DNA from: Planctomycetes bacterium UBA1146 | GTDB lineage: Bacteria > Planctomycetota > UBA8108 > UBA1146 | Assembly: GCA_002311345.1 (NCBI GenBank) | Contig: DCAA01000026.1 | Span: 183,655 to 247,654, forward strand | Length of the DNA stretch: 64,000 nt | Reading direction: 5' to 3' | Shown: positions 54,708 to 64,000 of the stretch, piece after piece | How the letters are laid out: each line of letters opens with the position of its first letter | Numbering within the stretch: the first letter of the stretch is position 1 | Position numbers and translations under genes: made by a program | The notes under the pieces: generated by a model | Seen by the model: the letters and a program-made list of their open reading frames with translations, nothing else | Databases searched by the model: none | What the model was told of the DNA's origin: nothing

Positions 54708-56462
54708 TTAACACCCGCCAGTCGGCGTAACGCAGTCAAGGGCATCAGTGTCAGTCGGATCGATTCCGCAGTTATCTCCCGGTGGCGGGGCATCTGGCCC
54801 ACCCGTGAAGAGGAAACCGAGCAGGTAGATCGCATCGGCGATGTTCACTGCGCCATCGTCGTTTACATCTGCAGCATCGAAACAACCGGGAGCAGTGCCA
54901 TTGGTGAAGAGGAATCCGAGCATGAAGATCGCATCGGCGATGTTCCTGGCTCCATCAGAGTTGACATCGCCTCGACGGAACTCGATACCGCCTGGATTAC
55001 AGATGGCAGCGCAGTCCGGATCATCGCAATCGATCAGACCATCCCCATCATCATCGACGCCGTTGGAGCAATCCTCGACAGGGCCACCGGGGTCCGGAGG
55101 CGAACTGTGGTACAACTGGCAAGTGATACCGGCAAATGTGAACACCGCCGAGTAGGACTCGAAGACTCCGTCCATGTCGGCATCGACATCCGGAAGAATG
55201 CCGAAAGCAGTGAGCAAGTCCACCAGCGTCCCCTGGAAGGGAGCCGGAGCCGGCTGTGTCTCCAGGAATGCCTGGGTGAGGAACGCTTCAATCTCGTCGC
55301 TCTGGAATTGGTAGGTTCCTGCAAAAGGTCCGGGGAAGAAATCGGCTTCCACGGTCAGGCCCTTGAGCGGGATTCCCGCCACGTAGATCGTTCCCGGACC
55401 GGCGGTCATATGGCTATCGACGATGGTGCCACCGGGAAAACTCGAGGTAGGATCTCCCGTGATCGGATCGTAACCAGCTGGATCGACCACGAACTCGTTG
55501 AATCCCGAGGCATCGTTGGTCGGATCCTGGTCGAGGTCGAAACCACCATGAGCACTCAGGGTGATGTCGTCATCATTGGTGTAGGTCGGATCATCCAGTT
55601 CTGTCACTTCCAGCAGGAAGGGGAACTCGGCCAGATTCGAGGCGAGAATATCGTTCAGTCCCGCAGTGATGGTCGGGTCCGATCCTAGAATCCCACCCAC
55701 CACGATCTGCTCAGTTGCCACAAAGCCTTGTGTGGAAGGAATGTAGGAGTAGTAGAGGGTGCAAGAGATACCGGCAAAGGTGAAGACAGCAGAGTAAGAC
55801 TCGTTGTTTCCGTCATTGTCGGCATCGATATCCGGCAGAATGCCGAAAGCAGTCAGCAAGTCCACTATGCTGCCGGTGAAGGGTGCCGGAGCCGGCAGTG
55901 TTTCCAGGAATTCCTGGGTGAGGAACGCCGAGGTCTCGGTGCTCTGGAACTCGTACACTCCTGGGGTGCCAGTTTCCGTGAAATCCGCCTCCACGGTCAG
56001 ATCATTGAGTGGAATCCCTCCCACGATGATGGTTCCCGGTCCGGCGGTCAGATGGCTATCGACGAGGGTCCCATTGGGGAAACTCGAGATCGCATCTCCC
56101 GTGGCCGGATCGTAATCGAGGGGATCGATCACAAACTCGTTCTCGCCAGAACCATTGTTGGTATTATCACCGTCAAGGTCGATTCCCCCGAAAACATTCA
56201 GGGTGATGTTGTCGTCGTTGGTATAGGTCGGATCATCGAGATCCGCCACTTCAAGAAGAAAAGGAGAGCTCAACAGTCGAGCAGCAAGAAGGTCGTTCAA
56301 ACCTGCAGTGATGGTCGGATCCGATCCGAGGATCCCTCCCACTACGATCTGCTCGGTCGCCACGAGCCCAGGACGACCCAATTGCGCGAAACTCTCGTTT
56401 GGAGCCAGAATCGTGAGAACAAAGGCAACTGGAACAAGTGCAAAGATGGTTCTACGGATCAT
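54708..56462 (-). CDS. Secreted protein with two tandem modules and a dockerin-like tail
   Basis: A 584-residue exported protein (signal peptide to about residue 26, ending NESFA). Residues 33-238 and 247-452 are two copies of one module of about 206 residues (both start VATEQIVVGGILGSDPTITA). Then comes a Cys/Asp-rich DCSNGVDDDGDGLIDCDDP repeat (464-485) and a dockerin-like pair of calcium loops (GDVNSDGARNIADAIFMLG and DVNDDGAVNIADAIYLLG, about 498-560). The type of tail is frequent in Planctomycetota. Function unknown; probably an extracellular or cell-surface protein. Flanked by a strong terminator. Confidence 0.75.
   Translation of the reverse strand: MIRRTIFALVPVAFVLTILAPNESFAQLGRPGLVATEQIVVGGILGSDPTITAGLNDLLAARLLSSPFLLEVADLDDPTYTNDDNITLNVFGGIDLDGDNTNNGSGENEFVIDPLDYDPATGDAISSFPNGTLVDSHLTAGPGTIIVGGIPLNDLTVEADFTETGTPGVYEFQSTETSAFLTQEFLETLPAPAPFTGSIVDLLTAFGILPDIDADNDGNNESYSAVFTFAGISCTLYYSYIPSTQGFVATEQIVVGGILGSDPTITAGLNDILASNLAEFPFLLEVTELDDPTYTNDDDITLSAHGGFDLDQDPTNDASGFNEFVVDPAGYDPITGDPTSSFPGGTIVDSHMTAGPGTIYVAGIPLKGLTVEADFFPGPFAGTYQFQSDEIEAFLTQAFLETQPAPAPFQGTLVDLLTAFGILPDVDADMDGVFESYSAVFTFAGITCQLYHSSPPDPGGPVEDCSNGVDDDGDGLIDCDDPDCAAICNPGGIEFRRGDVNSDGARNIADAIFMLGFLFTNGTAPGCFDAADVNDDGAVNIADAIYLLGFLFTGGPDAPPPGDNCGIDPTDTDALDCVTPTGGC
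55107..56366 (-). repeat. Tandem duplication inside the dockerin-like gene
   Basis: The segments 55749-56366 and 55107-55724 encode the two copies of the 206-residue module, separated by a 24-base linker, and remain clearly similar in DNA as well as protein. They are the result of an internal duplication. Confidence 0.85.
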
Positions 56463-56641
56463 GAATCCTCCTCATCGGAAATATGTATCGCTTTGAGATC
56501 TACCAGATCTTCAATCTTCCTGGATGATGGCGACTGCCGATAGTCACTATCTTTTTGTGCTGGTGAGACTGGTACCCATCGAACACGGCGGACACCCTTC
56601 GGAGACCACCCCAAGTCCTTATCCATAAAGGGTTTCAGTCG

Positions 56642-56905
56642 TCAATCCTCAGTCAAAACCTCAGCCAGAATTGAAGCGTGATTGTCGAGCATCTCCAGGA
56701 ATCCACCACTAACCTGCCATTTTCGATCATCCTGTCCTTCAATGCGAATTCGCAGCGGTCCATCTCCAAGAGCCGTGATGATGGGAGCGTGATTCGGCAG
56801 AATTCCCAGGCGACCATCGAGTGCATGGGCTTCGATAAAAGTAACTTCACCCTCGAAAATCGATCCCTCCGGAGAGAGTACCGAACAGTGGATCGTGTCG
56901 GCCAT
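56642..56905 (-). CDS. atpC: ATP synthase F1 epsilon subunit, short form
   Basis: An 87-residue epsilon subunit consisting only of the N-terminal beta domain (CSVLSPEGSIFEGEV and LGILPNHAPIITAL). Usual subunits of about 130-140 residues have a further helical domain that inhibits hydrolysis; it is absent. The stop codon is TGA, but the readthrough frame has no epsilon-like sequence. Last gene of the operon. Confidence 0.93.
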   Translation of the reverse strand: MADTIHCSVLSPEGSIFEGEVTFIEAHALDGRLGILPNHAPIITALGDGPLRIRIEGQDDRKWQVSGGFLEMLDNHASILAEVLTED

Positions 56906-56909
56906 CGAC

Positions 56910-59286
<2,377 letters not shown>

Positions 59287-59304
59287 TGGTTACTCCTCGC
59301 CCGG

Positions 59305-60828
59305 CTAGTTCTGAGGCTGCTGGGCGCTGAAATCCTTGGTAAAGTTTCCGACGACCGAATCCAAACTCGCTTCGATCTCCTCGGAGATCTCTCCGCTACT
59401 GGAAATTCCCTCGAGAATCTCGGGGAACTCGTCACGAACATACGCCAGCAATGCCTCTTCGTACGCCGCCAGGCTGTTGACGGGGAGATCATCGAGATGG
59501 CCCTTGGAACCACACCAGATGATCACCACCTGTTCAGCGATGGGCATCGGCTTGTACTGGGGCTGCTTGAGGATCTCCACCATGCGGAATCCTCGATCGA
59601 GCTGAGCCTGGGTCGCCTTGTCTAGATCAGTGCCCAGCTGGGCAAAGGCTTCCAGCTCACGGAATGCAGAGAGGTCGAGTCGAAGAGATCCCGCGATCTT
59701 CTTCATCGCCTTGATCTGGGCGCTTCCTCCCACTCGAGAGACAGAGATCCCGACATTCACAGCCGGACGCTGCCCAGCATAGAACAGGTTCGGCTCCAGA
59801 TAGATCTGGCCATCGGTGATCGAAATCACGTTGGTCGGGATATATGCGGAGACTTCCCCTTCCTGGGTTTCGATCACTGGCAGAGCGGTCATCGAGCCAC
59901 CCCCGAGATCATCGGAGAGTTTCGCGGCCCGTTCGAGCAGGCGCGAATGTAAGTAGAAGACATCCCCTGGGTAAGCCTCTCGTCCCGGAGGACGACGTAG
60001 AAGCAAGGACAGTTGCCGATATGCAGCAGCCTGCTTGGAGAGATCATCATAGACGCACAAGGTGTGTCCGCCTTTGTACATGAAGTACTCGGCCATCGCA
60101 GCACCCGAGTAAGGTGCTATGTATTGCAGCGGAGCGGGACAGGAAGCCGGAGCACTGACCACGATGGTGTAATCCATCGCACCATCACGCTTGAGCCGGT
60201 CCACCACGCCTGCAACCGTCGAACCCTTTTGCCCGATGGCAACGTAGACACAGATCACATCTCCGCCACGCTGATTGATGATGGTATCGATGGCAATTGC
60301 GGTCTTGCCGATTCCACGGTCCCCGATGATCAACTCTCGCTGACCCCGACCGATGGGAATCGTTGAATCGATCGCCTTGATCCCGGTTTGCAGTGGCTGG
60401 TGCACGGATCTCCGATCCGCAATTCCAGGAGCAGGAGATTCCACAGGACGGAAATGCTTGGTCTTGATCGGACCTTTCCCGTCGATCGGGTTCCCGAGTG
60501 GGTCAACCACACGCCCGAGCATCGCTTCGCCGCAGGGGACCTGCATCACGGTTCCGGTTCTCTTGACCTCGTCACCCTCCTTGAGGGTCGCGAACTCACC
60601 GAGAATCACCGCTCCGATGGAGTTTTCTTCGAGGTTGAAGGCAAGGCCATTGGCCCCGTTCGCGAACGTCAGCATCTCTCCTGCCATGCAATTTGAGATG
60701 CCGTAGATCCTCGCGATTCCATCTCCCACCTCGAGTACAGTTCCAACTTCGTCTACCGCGAGGTCAGACTGATAGTTTTCGATCTCCTTCTTGAGTATTG
60801 AGGAGATCTCGTCAGCATTAATTTTCAT
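59305..60828 (-). CDS. atpA: ATP synthase F1 alpha subunit
   Basis: A 507-residue alpha subunit. It starts [20 protein letters not shown] and has the nucleotide loop [15 protein letters not shown], then [13 protein letters not shown] and the arginine finger region [16 protein letters not shown]. The start overlaps the end of atpH by 11 bases. Length is typical. Confidence 0.98.
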   Translation of the reverse strand: MKINADEISSILKKEIENYQSDLAVDEVGTVLEVGDGIARIYGISNCMAGEMLTFANGANGLAFNLEENSIGAVILGEFATLKEGDEVKRTGTVMQVPCGEAMLGRVVDPLGNPIDGKGPIKTKHFRPVESPAPGIADRRSVHQPLQTGIKAIDSTIPIGRGQRELIIGDRGIGKTAIAIDTIINQRGGDVICVYVAIGQKGSTVAGVVDRLKRDGAMDYTIVVSAPASCPAPLQYIAPYSGAAMAEYFMYKGGHTLCVYDDLSKQAAAYRQLSLLLRRPPGREAYPGDVFYLHSRLLERAAKLSDDLGGGSMTALPVIETQEGEVSAYIPTNVISITDGQIYLEPNLFYAGQRPAVNVGISVSRVGGSAQIKAMKKIAGSLRLDLSAFRELEAFAQLGTDLDKATQAQLDRGFRMVEILKQPQYKPMPIAEQVVIIWCGSKGHLDDLPVNSLAAYEEALLAYVRDEFPEILEGISSSGEISEEIEASLDSVVGNFTKDFSAQQPQN

Positions 60829-61402
60829 CGATCAGGTCTTTCCCGAATCGAGTTAGTGACAATTCTTGACGGATCTTCTCCAATTGAGTGCGGAGACTTC
60901 CGTCTACAACCAAATCACCTATCTGGACGGTCAATCCAGCGAGCAGGTCAGGATCGACCCGTTCGGTCGAAACCACTTCCCTGTTCAATTTTTTCGTGAT
61001 CGCTCCGACGAGAGCTTCTCGAATAGCAGAAGAGAGGCTAGTTGCCGACGTAATTGTGGCATTGACTCTTCCCGCCATCGCATCCATTCGATCTTTATAA
61101 GCATGAGTGATGTCATCGATCAGACCCTGCCTTCCTCGATCGATCAGGATTCGTAACAGATTCAGAACTGGCTCGGAGACTTGACCTGACAGGGCCTTTT
61201 CGATGGCCGCTTTCTTGTCACTTCGCCGAATCTTCGGGCTCTCGAGGAAGATCTGAATCTGCGTATCTTCCTCGACGGTCGTGGAGATAGCCTCCAACTG
61301 ATCCCTGTAGAGATCAGCCTCTTTCTTCTCGATACCCACATCCAGCAATGCACTGGCGTAAGCCTGGGCTACCGGATGTCGTTGTTTGATGCCTGCTGCC
61401 AA
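60818..61402 (-). CDS. atpH: ATP synthase F1 delta subunit
   Basis: A 194-residue delta (OSCP) subunit. The N-terminal helix bundle begins [15 protein letters not shown], and the C-terminal end ([20 protein letters not shown], then a basic tail) is a family signature. It joins F1 to the peripheral stalk. Overlaps atpA. Confidence 0.95.
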   Translation of the reverse strand: MAAGIKQRHPVAQAYASALLDVGIEKKEADLYRDQLEAISTTVEEDTQIQIFLESPKIRRSDKKAAIEKALSGQVSEPVLNLLRILIDRGRQGLIDDITHAYKDRMDAMAGRVNATITSATSLSSAIREALVGAITKKLNREVVSTERVDPDLLAGLTVQIGDLVVDGSLRTQLEKIRQELSLTRFGKDLIDEN

Positions 61403-61411
61403 CGTGAACTC

Positions 61412-62038
61412 CTAGTTGATCTTCTCGTACTCGGAAATGGTGTCCTTGGCGATTCGATCCTGATCCTTTTCGTTGATCGAGTGACCGATTAATTTCTCCG
61501 CGATCGTGATCGAGAGATCAACCGCACGTGTATGGATCTCATCGACCGCTTTTTCCTTCGCCTGATCGATCTCGGACAGAGCGCGAGTCTTGATCTCTTC
61601 GGCCTGAGTCTTGGCATCACTGACAACCTGGTCGCGAACAACCTCCGCGTCCCTCTTGCCCTCGGCGACGATTGCGCTCGCATCTTTTCGAGCCGCAGCA
61701 AGGATCTTCTCCTGCTCGGTCTGGAATACCTGTTGTTCCTCACGCATACGATCCGCAGCCTCGAGAGACTCACGGATTTTCTGCTCTCGTTCGTCGAGCG
61801 CGGTCAAGATCGGACCCCATGCCTTCTTCTTCAGGATCCAGAAGGCGAGCAAGAAAACCACCACCGTGTAGATGAAGGTCTCGGTGTCAGGATCCAGCAA
61901 TCCCTTTCTGGCACCATCGGCTTCATCGGCAGCAAACAACTGCCCCGACGCCATCAAGATGCAACACGGAATCAAGACCAGCAGGGTCAGGATCGATCGA
62001 AAAATGATGAATTTCCTAGCCACCTTCGGCCATCCCAA
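61412..62038 (-). CDS. atpF: ATP synthase F0 b subunit with N-terminal signal-like segment
   Basis: A 208-residue b subunit. The first 35 residues contain a hydrophobic stretch (ILTLLVLIPCCILMASG) before L-F-A-A-D, like a signal peptide, then the usual membrane helix (FIYTVVVFLLAFWILKKKAWG) and a long coiled coil. An N-terminal extra segment is unusual for b. The ATG at 62038 overlaps atpE; a GTG at 62023 is an alternative and would shorten the segment. Confidence 0.93.
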   Translation of the reverse strand: MGWPKVARKFIIFRSILTLLVLIPCCILMASGQLFAADEADGARKGLLDPDTETFIYTVVVFLLAFWILKKKAWGPILTALDEREQKIRESLEAADRMREEQQVFQTEQEKILAAARKDASAIVAEGKRDAEVVRDQVVSDAKTQAEEIKTRALSEIDQAKEKAVDEIHTRAVDLSITIAEKLIGHSINEKDQDRIAKDTISEYEKIN

Positions 62039-62309
62039 TGATCGAGTTGTAGATCATGAAACAGAACACCACTGCAAAGAGAGCAACACCTTCGACAAGT
62101 GCTGCAGTCAGAAGCATCGTTCCTCGAACATCACCAGAAGCCTCCGGCTGACGAGCGATCGCTTCACAAGCAGAACCACCGATTCCTCCGATTCCGATTC
62201 CCGCACCGACAGCAGCCAGACCGGCACCGATCCCGGCTCCCATGATGCCGTTGGTAACAAAACTGCTGTCAGCAGCCGCCAGGCTCAGGAGCCCCATGAG
62301 CATTTCCAT
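62016..62309 (-). CDS. atpE: ATP synthase F0 c subunit
   Basis: A 97-residue two-helix proteolipid. Helix 1 has a glycine repeat (GAGIGIGGIGGSACEAIARQPE) and helix 2 carries the ion-binding Glu in LLTAALVEGVALFAVV. No Gln in helix 1 and no Ser/Thr directly after the Glu, so a proton rather than a sodium type is favoured. AAGGGA precedes ATG at 62309. Confidence 0.96.
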   Translation of the reverse strand: MEMLMGLLSLAAADSSFVTNGIMGAGIGAGLAAVGAGIGIGGIGGSACEAIARQPEASGDVRGTMLLTAALVEGVALFAVVFCFMIYNSIIGMAEGG

Positions 62310-62370
62310 CGCAAATCCCTTTCACATGCCCGCCCTTGAGCGGATCCCCGTTTCTATGCCCCCTGGGGGC

Positions 62371-63147
62371 CTAGTGTTCTGGATGTATCGCCAACGACAG
62401 AAAAACTGTCGTCAAAAACGCAAAGATGTAAGCCTGGATACCGGCCACCAGCAATTCCAGAAACATCAGCAAGACGCAACTTGCCAGAGAAATCACTGTG
62501 ATGGTCGTCCCCAGGAAAAAACTCTCGGCAGATAGGATCCCGGCGAATCCCAGGATCACCGCCAGCATGATGTGTCCACCAACCATGTTCGCAAACAGTC
62601 GGATGGCAAGCGCGCAGGGTCTGATGATCTGACTGAGAATCTCGATCGGGATCATCATGGGCCACAGCAGTGCGGGCCCCACCAGCAGGCTATCCTTCAG
62701 ATACTTGACGAGTCCGTTTCTCTTGACGCCAACTGCGTGGTAGGTGACAAACGCGATCAGAGCCAGCCCAGCGGTCACACTGATGTTGCTGGTTGCAGTT
62801 GCAGACCCCGGAACCAGACCCAACAGATTGCAGAAGAGTACGAAGAAGAAGAAGGTCCAGATCAATGGCACGAACTTGCGAGTGTCATCACCGAGAAAAG
62901 GCTCGACCATCTGGTCACGAATGTAGATGAGAATCACTTCGAACAGTCCAGTGAACCTACCGCCAGGGGCACCGCCAGCTATTCTCTTGGCCACCATCGG
63001 AAATACGATCAAACACAGTGCCGCAGCCAGGACGAGAAACAGTACGTGACGGGTGATCTGGAGATTTTCTGTGAGCCAGTAGAGATCGTGGTCGAGTACG
63101 TGACCCAGAGGATCGCTACTAGCAAGAGTCACCAGGAACCCGGTCAT
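62371..63147 (-). CDS. atpB: ATP synthase F0 a subunit
   Basis: A 258-residue a subunit with about five to six helices and the essential arginine in RPCALAIRLFANMVGGH. The GLVPGSATATSNISVTAGLAL segment also matches. Start overlaps the stop of the upstream AtpI-like gene (ATGA). Confidence 0.97.
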   Translation of the reverse strand: MTGFLVTLASSDPLGHVLDHDLYWLTENLQITRHVLFLVLAAALCLIVFPMVAKRIAGGAPGGRFTGLFEVILIYIRDQMVEPFLGDDTRKFVPLIWTFFFFVLFCNLLGLVPGSATATSNISVTAGLALIAFVTYHAVGVKRNGLVKYLKDSLLVGPALLWPMMIPIEILSQIIRPCALAIRLFANMVGGHIMLAVILGFAGILSAESFFLGTTITVISLASCVLLMFLELLVAGIQAYIFAFLTTVFLSLAIHPEH

Positions 63148-63629
63148 TTACCAGCCTCTTCTTCGGCCCCTTCTGGGCTCATCGGATCGGTTTGCTCCGC
63201 TTCGGGAGTTCTCTCGAGACGCGTGACTTCGCTGGCCGGAGCCAGGTCACCCCTTTTCAGCGCCTGATTGAGAGTCACAATCTCGACACCAAGCACCAGC
63301 AAGTAGAGGAGCGTGGTGGTCAACAACGCTCTTTGACTCCACTGACCTCCTGCAACGGCATATACCAGCCCCATACTCGCAAACAGGACCAGCGCTCGTT
63401 GCAGCACACCCTTGAGCAACTCACCGCTCATCTTCTGAGGATCACAGGTCAGAGCAGCTCGCATACTCCGAAAACCGAGAAGTCCCAACCCCACGGCCCA
63501 GAGAACTCCCCAGACCAGACACAGTAATCCTTCTCGACCCCATTGCTCACGTACGAACAACGCCGAGATACCACCTGCGACCAACACGACTCCACAAATG
63601 CGATAGAGGAACAGTCGAGAGAGGCTCAT
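63144..63629 (-). CDS. AtpI-like small membrane protein of the ATP synthase operon
   Basis: A 161-residue protein with four hydrophobic segments (first MSLSRLFLYRICGVVLVAGG, then a pair, then TTTLLYLLVLGVEIVT) and an acidic hydrophilic tail. Such proteins are common in front of atpB and help assemble the c-ring (AtpI-like). Sequence conservation is low. Coupled to atpB and to the next gene by ATGA overlaps. Confidence 0.7.
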   Translation of the reverse strand: MSLSRLFLYRICGVVLVAGGISALFVREQWGREGLLCLVWGVLWAVGLGLLGFRSMRAALTCDPQKMSGELLKGVLQRALVLFASMGLVYAVAGGQWSQRALLTTTLLYLLVLGVEIVTLNQALKRGDLAPASEVTRLERTPEAEQTDPMSPEGAEEEAGK

Positions 63630-63988
63630 TCGGTCGCCTCTCCTGATTTTTTGTCCTCCGAATCGCGGGTCGGATCTTCACTCGAAGTCGCCTCCGAGGT
63701 CCGGCTGTCAGTACCTTCTCGCAGCAGGATCTTCACCATCGCGACGAGCGCCAGTCCGATGCCACCGAGGGTTCCCCAGGGTGAACTTCCGAACTTGCCA
63801 TCCAGCCAGTACCCACCGAGTGCTAGCGCGACAAACGTGATGACAACCTGGAAACCGAGAGTCGAAAGACGGATGTAAGCCGCCGACTTCGCTGGATCCC
63901 CATCTCGATCGGAATCGGAGCTGCCTCTTCTCGTCACGTCACTCCTGACCTGTTTCTCGGTAAGGTGCTGGAACGTAGTGATCGACAT
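63626..63988 (-). CDS. AtpZ-like protein, start uncertain
   Basis: A 120-residue protein with two hydrophobic segments (RLSTLGFQVVITFVALALGG and WGTLGGIGLALVAMVKILL) of the AtpZ/AtpI type, followed by a charged tail. These form a complex with AtpI in some bacteria and affect ion supply or assembly. The ATG at 63988 is at the window edge; GTG at 63943 has AGGAG nearby and may be the real start. Confidence 0.75.
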   Translation of the reverse strand: MSITTFQHLTEKQVRSDVTRRGSSDSDRDGDPAKSAAYIRLSTLGFQVVITFVALALGGYWLDGKFGSSPWGTLGGIGLALVAMVKILLREGTDSRTSEATSSEDPTRDSEDKKSGEATE

Positions 63989-64000
63989 CGCAGCAAGATG

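Noticed and set aside
56463..56644. Possible UGA readthrough of atpC into a C-terminal extension
   Set aside because: The frame after the TGA stays open to the next gene, but the sequence has no similarity to the epsilon C-terminal helices and no SECIS hairpin was seen.

Overview
The window is an ordinary-composition bacterial chromosome segment (no phage, IS, CRISPR array or rRNA seen), densely packed with genes on both strands. A long flagellar export cluster, a complete F-type ATP synthase operon, bacillithiol genes and a selenocysteine cassette indicate a motile, respiring bacterium. A secreted protein with a tandemly duplicated module, a D-N-G-D-D-D-G-D type calcium-like repeat and a dockerin-like tail, a membrane Ser/Thr kinase, and paired secreted VWA proteins are most like what is seen in Planctomycetota or a related lineage. 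That taxonomic call is inference from gene content, not from a marker phylogeny.

Layout. 1-12.3 kb: UbiD-type decarboxylase with a stripped-down HypA-like protein, an M20 amidohydrolase, prolyl-tRNA synthetase coupled to an M61 peptidase, a PilZ protein, a membrane M48 peptidase, and two paralogous VWA proteins flanking a PfkB sugar kinase. 12.3-20 kb: MogA, then a four-gene overlapping minus-strand operon (SAM methyltransferase-bshC-bshB1-bshA) for bacillithiol, then PriA and an HU protein. 20.1-24 kb: a plus-strand selenocysteine unit, DUF3108 protein-selA-selD-selC. selD contains an in-frame UGA at 22784-22786 followed by a bacterial SECIS-like hairpin, and the true gene starts 156 bases upstream of the uninterrupted ORF. 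24-39.6 kb: a membrane glycosyltransferase and a minus-strand flagellar operon read in the order fliE, fliF, fliH, fliI, fliJ, fliO, fliP, fliQ, fliR, flhB, flhA, flhF, flhG, fliA, with nearly every stop and start overlapping. Two things are odd there: fliG is missing from its usual place and the FliF protein carries a FliG-like tail, and FlhB ends before its autocleaving C-terminal domain.

40-56.5 kb: a CNNM/CorC-type membrane protein, tRNA-Ser(UGA), a coiled-coil membrane protein, cobalamin-dependent methionine synthase MetH, an M1-M28-PDZ peptidase fusion, a transmembrane Ser/Thr kinase, a MocA/MobA-like nucleotidyltransferase coupled to a DinG-type helicase with an N-terminal JAMM domain, and the dockerin-like secreted protein with a strong intrinsic terminator. 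56.6-64 kb: the ATP synthase operon (minus strand: AtpZ-like, AtpI-like, atpB, E, F, H, A, G, D, C), with a short epsilon subunit lacking the C-terminal helical domain.

The genes suggest linked metabolism: selenium incorporation together with molybdenum cofactor enzymes (MogA, MocA-like) points to a selenium- or molybdenum-dependent oxidoreductase elsewhere in the genome; bacillithiol or a methylated derivative is the likely low-molecular-weight thiol. No selB, fliG, ubiX or other selenoprotein gene was found within the window.
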